The position numbers were made by a program, and so were the translations under genes. A stretch of DNA of 64,000 bases from NCBI GenBank assembly GCA_944472135.2, contig OX235270.1, forward strand, positions 87,615,168 to 87,679,167, read 5' to 3'. The notes under the pieces were generated by a model. That model was given only the letters and a program-made list of their open reading frames with translations, was not told the DNA's origin and made no database searches. The first letter of the stretch is position 1, and each line of letters opens with the position of its first letter. Origin of the DNA: Trichobilharzia regenti (lineage: Eukaryota > Platyhelminthes > Trematoda > Strigeidida > Schistosomatidae). Below, one piece after another: positions 37,633-48,036 of this stretch.

Positions 37633-38639
37633 CTGAAAGAAAAATCGAAAACAACAGAATTTGTTATGATTATAAGTACATAGGTTGAATACTATGATAG
37701 AATATAATTTCATGTTGTATAATATGGCCTTGGTCGATAGTTTATGCTAAAACATCATTCATAAATGGTACCATATCACTATTTATTTAATCAAGTAAAT
37801 TTATGGGTCATGGGGAAGTTGTTCACTTTTGACATTTTGTTCATTTTATGTTTTTCTTTAATTCTTTTTAAATTTATGAAGTAAACTCATGCTGATACTT
37901 TTCTTTCACATAGCTGAACATTTAGACTTATGAAATGATTACAATCAAACCGATAGGTATTTAATCCCAGACATCTAACCACTTATCTGACCGTTTTTTC
38001 TCAAATGCATTGCAACATTAAAGTTAGCACTGAAAAGGTAACCTTCAGGGTTAGGGAGAGATTCACAACTAAAGAACCAGCTTAGTAAATAAAATAACAT
38101 CGGTAGGGGTAAGGGTGCGTATTGATAAGGAGACGTTTGCAAAAGCGAAGCAAATGTTCAATACTCCCTAGTTTTCAGCGGTTTTATAACTGATGACACT
38201 TTGTAATCAAACCTGAAACATCACGGCAGCTAAATATTCGTTCATTGTCAAAGAATTTTCCGTTACCCACTGTATGGTCTAAAAGATTACTGGCGAATTT
38301 AATTCAAGCTTATTATTGTTACAACTAAACATAATCCCACTCTGAATAATGAGCCAGTCGCAATGGTCGCTGTGAAGCATTTAGCGTCTGCAAAAACAAT
38401 TTTATCACTGTTATGCTTACTGAAACGAATGAGTGAATAGATACTGACAGACTAACCAAACACTCAGAAAGGATTAGTAGGGATTAGAGATAAATTTGAT
38501 ACATGTGTGTAAGTGAAAGAGAGAGGATAAAGAATTATATTTAGGATGAGAGAATAAATGAGGCGCACCGATCATAGTTGTCACCTGAACTGAAATCTAG
38601 CCGATAAATATTCTTCTCTTCATTCACTGCATTTCGAGT

Positions 38640-39035
38640 GAAATATGGACTGTCATGGTCCACCGAGGGAGGGGGCTCCCGAGTGGTTGCGCCACAGGTT
38701 GATCCTGCATGCCGTTCTCGTCTCGCAAGAGGCGAGAATGCGTGTGTTTGGTTCTCCTGAAAACCAATACCCAGTCAATGGGTGTATCGTGGTGTGAATG
38801 GTGAGTCGGTGGTAAAACGGTTAGGACGCTCGCCGACCATCCACATGGTCCGGGGTTCGACCCCGGCCGGCGCACTCCTTTACCTCACTGAGCCAGAAAT
38901 AATGCTGGTATAAAGGAAAGGTTGGGCATGAGATTAGCAACCCCATCCTGTAAAAATTAAACACTGCTACAGAAACTTCAAGCCACTAGCTTGGAGCCCT
39001 ATGTTCTACTGGGAACGTGAAGGAAAAATTATTAT
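38640..39035 (+). mobile_element. tRNA-derived SINE, best-preserved copy, possibly with two heads
   Basis: The main head has an A-box-like ggtggtaaaacggttagg (38810-38827) and a perfect T-arm-like ccggggttcgaccccgg (38851-38867). The body contains 'actcctttacctcactgagccag', 'ggttgggcatgagattagcaacccc' and 'cactgctacagaaacttcaagcc'. The tail gccctatgttctactggga (38997-39015) is followed by aaggaaaaattattatta. The tail resembles the RTE LINE 3' end (gccctatgttcctctagga at 12886-12904). Upstream, 38680-38740 holds a second tRNA-like stretch (ccgagtggttgcgcc) and a strong hairpin tctcgtctc-gcaa-gaggcgaga (38715-38736). GC content is well above the surroundings. It is not a functional tRNA: the acceptor and anticodon stems do not close. 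Confidence 0.78.
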
Positions 39036-41999
39036 TAATTATGGACTGTCAAGCTTTGAAGTTTGACTGGTAGTGATATTATTTCCTGAATGTAGGTTTG
39101 CTAATCTGATCCAAGCTTACTATCGGCTGGTAAATTAGGCCAGGTGGATCGGTAGGGAATACAGCATAGGCCAAGGTTCTAGCGTCTAACCTGCGAAGCA
39201 CAAATTTGTGGATCTGATGAATGCTCGTGCTCTCAGTGCATTCTCTGAGCTTGGTAGTCATCTAACTTCCGAGCTCTCAGTGTCCAAAAAGACATTTCAG
39301 ATGTACTTATCCCTTCGGTTTAGATAATTATACTTCTAAAAATGTTTTCACTTTATCTTTATATGTTCACCTATGGTCCAATTTTTAAACGCCCTTCAGT
39401 CCACACTTAGTTTTTCATTTTAAACAAAACTTTTGCTCGGAGCACAATTAAATGAGCAAAATTACCAAAGAGATAACCCATAAAAATTGAGAAAGGAGAA
39501 AAAGGTCACAATGAGTATATATATATATGTTAAATAATGCTACTCAGGATAGCAAAAAATAATAATAATCACTGTTATAATTATCACTACTATTGGTGAT
39601 CATAATAGCAGAAATAACAATGATGAGGTTAAATTAATATTCGTATAGAATATTTCAAACAAAGGTGACTTGATTTTTCATAACTTTGTAATTTAGTTCT
39701 TTTAAGTTGGTCAGCTAACTGACTGACTGAATAAATACACAAAAAGAAATTTAGGTTGAAATAGAATAAAGAACAGAAGGTAGTGGAAATGAGGAGATAT
39801 GTTGAACTAGGTCTTTTTCGCGAAGTAAAATAAAAATAAGGCAGGACACAATAAGACCTGAGAGTAAAGAAGGACTTTTATTGTTAAGGTCATGAATAGA
39901 TAAATCAGTTGGAAGAATTGTAGGCAATTATGTATTTTTTTAAAATTTTGAAACGAATAAAGCTAGTCAGGATAGTATTTACTTACTGGATTACACAAGG
40001 TTTTGTTTCTTGTAAATTATACTGGTGATATTTTGAAAATAATTTAACGAAGTATGGTTTCCTTTAATTTATGTTACTTCAATAAATCTATCTGTAAAGT
40101 TGGACAATACATTGACTCATTAAAAACTTCTATGTTACACGTAGAATGTGTTTCATTTTGAAAAGGTTCTTCTAAGTGACATTTAGATATTTGGTGAGGC
40201 CTATCAGCTGGCTCAAGAACCTTTTTAGGTAAGATAAATATATATACCCTTGGATTTCGAACAGTTTCAGGATACTTTCTGTTCGTTGAAGTACAGCCTG
40301 CATAGCTGTCAATGAAGGGTGAGAATGAAATTAGGAGTTAGTTACCAAGTGATTATATTTTTAACCTCATCAAGAATGAAGTCACACGAATGAAGTGTCT
40401 CAAAACAGGGAGCAACAGCTATCTAGTAGTCGCTGGTTTTCAGTGGTTGCTTAACTGATATTAGTTTGTGATTGAATTTGTCTTGAAACTAAATCCCCTT
40501 ACCTTACAATCCCTGAACATTTGTAATTGTAGACAATATTTGTGCAAGAAGTATTTATTCTGTGTTCCTCTAACCACTTCAACAATTCGTCGAGCAACAT
40601 ATTACTGGGCAACAAGTCTAACTGCATAGGCTTACTTGGTGTTTAAAAAAATCAGTTAGCTAAAACAGTTACAACTCATCAGCAAAGCTGAAAATGGAGA
40701 CTTAATTAAAATTCAGTAGACAAATACGCAGCTAAAAATGATGAGTTACTCTGAAGAGATTTCAGAGAACTTACAGAGGTTTTCTTCAGTAATTTATCTT
40801 CCTACGATTGCCGATGCATTGAGAGAAAAAGACAAATCGTTTGCCTTACTCAAATGGACTCTAGCGAACTCGATTGCTTACTCATACATCTGATTATTAT
40901 GTTGTAGTAGAATGGTCACATACTGAAGATAAAGACAAAGTTTCATGAATGTTTTCATCCAAAGTGAATGCTTTGCCTGACCTCATCACCTTCTAAGTAG
41001 TATAAAACTAATTAAAACCGTTTAGTGTTTAAGGAGCAAAACTTAACTCCAGCCAATTAACATTAATAAATCAGAAATTGACCATCTGATAAGAATGGAT
41101 GATTTTGATCAGAAAAAGTGTTTCACGAAAATCTTAACAAAAAACATCAGGATTAGTTTAAATTGTGAAGTGAGTATATTCGGTGAACCTTGAAATTTGC
41201 AGAGTAACTTTCAAGTGGCACTTTATTCCTCAAGTGTTAGGAAACAAAAACATTTTGCAAATCACGGTGGTATAGGCAGTAGTGAAACCTTTCATCATAC
41301 ATTTCTGGACTTGTATTCACGTTCGATATCACTTAGTAACTGTGTTCTAATGAGGCTTTGATTACGATATGAATAAACTGGCCTTTGTTTATATACGCTA
41401 GATGATGTCCAAGGATCCACCATCCCTAGAAACATATCAGGATTTTTTAAGTTCTGTTGTGTGCGGAATTTAAAAGACAAGGTCCTTGTCCTAGTCAGTA
41501 TTACAATGTTAACTAATATAAATGCTTCACGATAATCTAACTGACATTCCTATAACTTGTAGAGTCATTCAACACAAAACAGTGAACTGCCTTAAAGAAA
41601 AACACTTTAAAAGCAAACACTAGACACTGCTAACACAAATGCTTAGATATCTCAGTTTTAAACTCTGCATTTGGATGCTATATGGAAATATGACTGCATT
41701 TCTAATCCATTTATTCAGCTAACAGATAATAATCAAAACCATCTATGAATGCAGCTTTTATCTAGACCTTGTCAAGCTATAAAACATAGCAAACTATTTG
41801 ATTACTTTAATCTTGTTTTTATACTGGTATTCAGTCCATATTGTTGTTGTCTTTTGATTTCATATATCCTACAAAACGTACTTTAACTAACCTAAACTAT
41901 TGATAATAACACACTAGTTTTAATTAGAACTATAGAACACCAAATCCCCATTCTAGAAAACAATCATATTTTCCGTTGTCTGGGATTAGGTAGGAGCAC
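39036..41999. other. Intronic sequence, nothing recognised
   Basis: About 3 kb of AT-rich intron without further assignable repeats or frames. Confidence 0.4.
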
Positions 42000-42165
42000 T
42001 CCTAAACCCCGTTTAGCTGGCAGTTAACTTGATAAAGAAGGAATGTTTGACATGAGGTTAGCAACCCAACTCTTAAATAAAATTAAATCACCGCTATCTA
42101 AATTTCAATGCTCAAACTTGAAGCCCCTACATATTTCGCTCGAAAAATGAAGACATGAAAACAGA
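42000..42165 (+). mobile_element. 5'-truncated degenerate SINE
   Basis: Matches the 3' half of the 38.9 kb SINE: aaagaaggaatgtttgacatgaggttagcaaccc (42035-42068), 'aaattaaatcaccgct', then 'ttgaagcccctacatatt' (42119-42136). The tRNA-like head is absent or unrecognisable. Confidence 0.6.
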
Positions 42166-45126
42166 ATTCAGGAATAAAAATTCTAATGTTGAAATGTATA
42201 CTACTGTAAGCTATTCACATCTCTGTTACAATAGAGTGATGTTATTATTATTATTATTGGAAATAACGATTTCAATTTCTCAATCCACCAACTCTTGAGT
42301 TTTCTCTCCCCCTCATTAGAAATGTTATTAACTGATACAGCATCTATGACTATTACCTTCACCTTAATTTAATAATATTTATCATTCTGTCGAAATGAAT
42401 ACACAATGCGTCTATTTATACACTTACCGTTTATTTTATGGTGTTTCTATATATAAACATCTTTTGAAAATAATTGACCTACATTAGTTTGGAGAATTCT
42501 ATAGATGAAAATAAGCCTGGGGCTAAACTGAAAAGAATTACTCATATTATGACCGAAAGCAACAATTTTATTCATTATACGCCCTGTTCTATGTAAGTCT
42601 GTCAATCAATTTAAGTAAACTTTGGGATATATATATATATCAAGAAACAGTCTAAAATCGCATCAGTAAAACTCAGAAGGCTGCAATCAGAGTGAAAGTC
42701 TATGAAAAATCGAACTTCATACTGTATCAGTTTGAAACAAATAAAAACTGCTTATCACGTCTAATATAAGTGTAACATGCTATCTGTTACTTTGAAAGGT
42801 ATCCGTTAATTGTTGTAAGCATTTGTTTTGTTTTTATATCGGGACTTCAATTGGATGAATACATGAACTGTGCTGCAAAGTAAACAGATAAACAAGCAGT
42901 GCGAGTCTCGAATCCTTGTCTTGGTAATTCAAAAGTGAATACTGGGAACATGATATTCCATCGAAATGTGACCTAAATTACTGAGACACTGATCATTTAG
43001 AAGTATTTTTCTGGTTGACACTCTATGATGTTTCAAACCAAAAAAACAACATTCTCTTATTTGAAACCATATTTCAATTTTTCATATCAGTCATATACTG
43101 ATTATATTTATATCTGAGAACATTTTACACGCCGTTTTGCGTTTATTTCATACTTTTTTTGTTCCCTAAACGCCTACTCTAATTTGATCCATAAATCGGA
43201 CAAGAAAAGTAAACTTATCATCAGTTTATATGTCATAGTAACCAGCAGGGAAGACAAGAATGCTTTTCTTATAATCTGAACATTGGAATACAAATAAACT
43301 TCATCAATACGAATGTTTTCCTCATTAAGTGCGAGACAACATCTACATAAAGTCAAGAAATTTCAGAGGGTAAAAGGACGACTTGACTAACAAACAGATT
43401 TGGTCTCACTATCATGGGTGATAGATGTTCTTTATTGGATTCACTAAAAAGGAAGCCAACTGAACTTTAAAACCAGAGGTTGCTCCACACTCTGATTTGT
43501 ATGAATCACTTTGTTCTGTCAGTTAGATGAACCGGCGTTCCGTTATTTTCATCTCAGAAGTAGTAGAACATACAGACACTTTAAAACCTGGGTTCCATGT
43601 TTTACAGCCTCTTGGTATTATATGATAATTGAGAAGCGACGTCAAAACGAATTGTAATTTCAATTTAGACAGAAATCTTCATCAATCCTGGTAATTAAAA
43701 TTTTTCATTGTCTTCTCTCAAAAACCTGTAAGTAAGTATTTGAAGTGATTATCAAGAATGATCGGGACAACGTTTTCTCTTAATTGAAATCTCTTCAACA
43801 CTATCCGCTAATCACTTATTTAACAGTCGCTTTTAGAACAACGACTTGCAAAGAAAACATGCTATAACCCAGAGACTTGGTTGGAGTTTGATACCTTGTT
43901 GTTTCAAAATCATGTTACCTCGACTTTGAATCTTGATTCTTTTGTTGGGAGCTTTTTCACTTTACATTTACTTCGTCTGTCTCCCAGGTTCAAAGAAGTT
44001 TTCCTACTCGAAAACTTCCCACAGTTTTTATTTTAACTGATACTTCTCACTGAATGTTATTCAGGTCTTATTTTAAAATGTTTTCCGCTGAAAAAGATAT
44101 CGGTAAGGTTTAGGAAAATACTCATACCAATATCATTCAAAACAAGAGCTATGGGAAGAAACAACCAACTATGTCTCAGTTTAATTCTGGCTACTGAAAG
44201 ATTTCTCCCAATTGATTCGCTGAATAGTAAACTACACTCATCTCATATATAGTTCTCAATGATTAAAAGAAATCCGGTTTCATAAAATAAACCTTTTCTT
44301 TCTTGCTGACGTATATATTCTGTTTACCTGATTTGTCTCCCTACACTACTGTAACCAGTCATTTGACTCACTTCTAACTGTATTAATGGTTACGAGACTA
44401 GAGTTTTCTTACAAAGTCAGACGTCATGTGTACATAAATGTAAATTCAATTTTATTCTTTATTTGTCTTTACTGTTAACCGTTTTCTTTTTATTATTTTA
44501 TCCTAAAGATTTGAGCAAACGTAATTCCTGTTTTTAACTAGATATATAAAAATTTTCTGCCCTAGTGAATAGGCAGTTTCCCCTTTTGTCTGCATAGCAA
44601 TGATAAATAAAAATAAATTTTATGTCGCCATTTATTTTTCAAGGTTAAATGTTCAACAGTATTCCCTATAACGCGTACAAATCAATAATAATGTGTTTAG
44701 AAATGCTTATTGGATGAAGTAGATTCAGTATACGAAATCAGATTTATAAGTGATTTTGTAGACTCTGATCGTGGAGCCCTGTAAGAAAACAAGCATAAGC
44801 AACTAGTAAACTGATACAGGTTTAATTGCAAATCGCAATTGATCTGCATGTGAAACACTGTGTAAATGTTTTACTGGTTGTCAAATGGGAAAAAAAACAT
44901 TGACAGTGTTTTCAACCAAACTCGTACATCTTAACAAATAAAATGTGAAAATCGGTTACTAACAAGATACCTTTTTATGCACGTTGTTGTTCGTAGAAAC
45001 TGTCTTTCAAACTGTGGTCATGCTTCTTATTCCATTCAAAATCAGGATAAATATTATTTTGGGCATTTGAACATGCAAATTAGTCCATAGATGACAATCA
45101 GTGGAACTTTTAAACTATAAATATGA
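42166..45126. other. Intronic sequence, nothing recognised
   Basis: AT-rich; an (ATT)n run at about 42240-42257 is the only repeat noted. Confidence 0.4.
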
Positions 45127-45540
45127 TGTTCTAGAGTCTGCGGCACAGCAGTAGAATGCTCGCAAACCAGGCAGGTGGTTCGAAGTTAAATCCCCGGCCA
45201 ACATACTCCTTCACCCCACTAATTCAGTAATAAGACTGGTAAAGAGGGAAGATTGGGCATGAGGCTAGCAACCCTTTTTTTATTACAGCTTGATTCCACA
45301 CCGTATTTTTGGTACAAGTATGGAATTTTCAGCGTGGATATCGGTAGCCCAAAATTCCCAGGCCGACCACAGATATCAGGTGTGCATCGGCATGGGCTCG
45401 AACCTCGGATTATGTGCATGGTCGGCGAGAGTCCTAACCACTGTGCCACCCTATAATGAAACACTACTGCTACCAAAAATTTAAAGCTCTAGCTTGTAGG
45501 CTTATTTTCCACTGGGAACGTAAAAGAATAAAATTAATAA
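45127..45540 (+). mobile_element. tRNA-derived SINE interrupted by a second SINE
   Basis: The left part has a B-box-like gtggttcgaagttaaatccc (45176-45195), 'actccttcaccccactaattcag' and 'ggaagattgggcatgaggctagcaaccc' (45247-45274). The family sequence resumes at 45456 with 'gaaacactactgctacc', 'aaagctctagcttgtaggc' and 'ccactgggaacg', and ends in an A/T-rich tail near 45540. It is the same family as 38640-39035. The intervening 45275-45455 is a different SINE in the opposite orientation. Confidence 0.75.
45275..45455 (-). mobile_element. Second-type tRNA-derived SINE nested in the previous one
   Basis: On the minus strand it starts with ggtggcacagtggttaggac (reverse complement of 45432-45451), a clear A box. 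A B box ggttcgagccc (reverse of 45391-45401) follows, then a body with 'cctgggaattttgggctaccgatatccacg', and it ends in a poly(A) run (plus-strand ttttttt at 45275-45281). A poly(A)-tailed SINE inserted in antisense into an older SINE gives the relative age of the two families. Confidence 0.75.
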
Positions 45541-45646
45541 CTAGAAATGTATTGATCAGCTATGTTGTATAATCACCAAGCTAAATGACGTGATAACACT
45601 GTGCAAGGTGATACTCAGATGATGCGTTTATGCTAGAAGTGAATAG

Positions 45647-46092
45647 TTGATGGAATCTTCCGATATCGTGAAACGAAGGATATCACAGTCCCTGAAAAGA
45701 ACATTGCCTGCTGCATCTATGAGAATAGCTTTTACTAGGCGACCATTATTGTTCAATAACCTGAAGGACAAGATCCCACTGTCGATCAACTCTAAGTGCG
45801 TTTATCAATTCACCTGCTCTTGTGGAGCTAGGTGTATCGGTCGTTCGGGTGCAAGAACACTATCTTGCATGGCTACGAAAAGGTGGAAGTGGAGCAATAA
45901 GAAGTGCGTTCATAGAACATCTGGTCGATAATGATCACCCTATCTCTACAGCCTCCGCCTTTAAAGTCATCTACAAGGCAAACAGCAATCTACCCTAATC
46001 CCTACGTACCCCACTCATCTGTATTGCTGAAGCTTTGGCTATCGAAACAGAAAAGCCAGATCTTCTATTTACCTCTAGACATGTCTGATTGA
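45647..46092 (+). mobile_element. Penelope-like element 3' fragment with GIY-YIG domain, degenerate
   Basis: The open part encodes IVKRRISQSLKRTLP, then KCVYQFTCSCGARCIGR (about 45797-45847): Tyr followed by Cys-X-Cys and 'CIG' at the YIG position, as in the GIY-YIG endonuclease region of Penelope-type retroelements. After frameshifts near 45900 the family sequence resumes in other frames: the FKVIYKANSNLP segment (about 45961-45995) and ICIAEALAIETEKPDL (46020-46067). It corresponds to 26280-26580 in the other copy. No intact domain. Confidence 0.72.
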
Positions 46093-46256
46093 TACTGGAA
46101 AATCAGCACAAAGTTTTCTCTTCATTCTGGAAAAAGTTTAGTTCAAATGTGTAATTCCTCTGAGTAGCCATTAAATGGCACTAATGTACTGTTAACCTGA
46201 TATTTTCCAATTGTTATTTGATATCTATAGGCTTTCATAACTAATTTCAGTTTTTG

Positions 46257-46352
46257 AAAGTATAAAGGAAGAGTGTTTTGTTCTGGCGTTTTCAATGTAG
46301 AGCAAACGCACACACATTTCTGGCTTTCATACAGCTAAAAAGAAATCAAAAA
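46257..46352 (+). repeat. Direct repeat, first copy
   Basis: About 95 bases (aaagtataaaggaagagtgttttg ... aaaaagaaatcaaa) repeated at 47927-48036 with near-complete identity. The differences are a longer CA tract in the second copy and one substitution (tcatacagc versus tcaaacagc). The second copy lies directly upstream of the LINE at 48.0-51.4 kb. Confidence 0.85.
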
Positions 46353-47926
46353 TAAATGCACTACTTTAAAATTGCATTTCTTGTGAACTGAATACTGGTC
46401 ATTCAGTAGAAAACAAAAATAATGATGATTGCGTGTCAATAGCTACTTTTATTTTTATTACTGGTGTTATTGATTAGCTGATTCGGTTTCTACACCACTA
46501 ATCACACTATAATCAAATAAGATAGACTTCTAGGTAGGTGGGCATATAGATAGATGGGTGAACAGACGACTAGAATAAAAATGCGCAGATTTTATAACCA
46601 AACTGCATGAAAGTTAAATTTTCGGAAGTAAATTTATTACAATTCCACTAATAAAATCCACTGCGAAAACAAGTTTAGTTTTGAAAAGTTAAGATTTCGG
46701 GGGAATTTGTCTTCACTTTCGCGTTGATTTTATCAAAATGTTTGTATTTAAAGATTGTGAAAACCAGTAGGCATTATATCTACGATAGAGCAACAGCGCA
46801 CAACTCTGGTTGATATATAAGAAATGATTGACTATTTGTATCATAAGATAGACAATTTTGACAATTATTTTCAAGAAGTTTTAATAGTTAGTTAGTTTTT
46901 GCTCAATCATTTCGCTATCTTTTTATGAAATCGGCAAAGTGATCTAAATGGCAGGATACTATGCACCATTTCAATATTTTGAAGACAAGTCATATACATA
47001 AAAATGACATTTATTGGTTCATTTTTACTGATGCTAAGTATTTGAAGCCTGTTATATAACAAGGCCATTTTGACAACGACTGTTTTACATGCCCTCCATT
47101 TGGCTTTCAGTCATTTTTTTCTTCTGTAGAGTAACATTTCGTCACAGGTATTAATGGAATTCCAAAATGTATGCTATTTTAGGCAGTATATGTATACGTG
47201 CATTTAAGGTACAGTGAAAATCTGAGTCGCCGCAGGTTACCAACTCCTGGCTTTCGGACTGCTGGATTCGCGATGTGCCAGTTAAGTTGTAATAACCAGC
47301 TGGTAACCAGGTTATCACTTCACTGTGACTACCACTTGTATTTCCCAGTATCCATGTGAATAAGTGCCACATAACTGTCTGTTAACTGTGACACTTGATT
47401 TTGTCTTAATGATTGTATTTATACTGAATTTGGTGAGCAACAAGTTGTTGTTTGGTTGTCGATTTCGCAAACCAGGTATGTCTATTAAATCCAGTTTGAA
47501 AATCGGATTTACTTCAGATATATAAATGTAGTAGTTTTCTCCTGCTCTGGTTTACACCAGCGGAGTGTCAGTGGTCTAACATAAGCCAGTGCTTGATGTC
47601 TGGCATCAACTGAAAATGTAAAAATAATTTCAGACGAGTAATGCTGAATCATGACAAACATTATTTGACACTGATTTCTTGTTTTAACAGATACTTGCTA
47701 CTTACAATTTTTATAACCTAGTGAATTAGTGAATATTAGTCATCTTTAGATTAAATGATCAACTGACATTTTCCAAACTGATTAAGTTTACATTTCAAGT
47801 AGCAGATAATACTTTGGTAAGAAAGTAATAAAGCTCTATGTGTGTTTAAATTTCACCTATTTGTTAAGAAGGACCCTATAGACAAAGACATTATACAAAG
47901 TCTAGTTTTGTCAGATACATGCTATA
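46353..47926. other. Segment between the two direct repeats
   Basis: About 1.6 kb of AT-rich sequence without an assignable frame or element. It is bracketed by the direct repeats at 46257 and 47927. Confidence 0.4.
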
Positions 47927-48036
47927 AAAGTATAAAGGAAGAGTGTTTTGTTCTGGCGTTTTCAATGTAGAGCAAACGCACACACACCCACACACACACA
48001 TTTCTGGCTTTCAAACAGCTAAAAAGAAATCAAATC
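47927..48036 (+). repeat. Direct repeat, second copy, at the 5' side of the LINE
   Basis: Same sequence as 46257-46352, with the CA tract expanded (cacacacacccacacacacac). It could be the LINE's 5' untranslated region (promoter-bearing) or flanking DNA that was duplicated separately. The LINE frame opens about 50 bases further on. Confidence 0.8.

Noticed and set aside
38805..38880. Apparent tRNA gene with a perfect T-arm
   Set aside because: Acceptor and anticodon stems do not close, and the sequence continues into a SINE body found at 42.0 and 45.2 kb.
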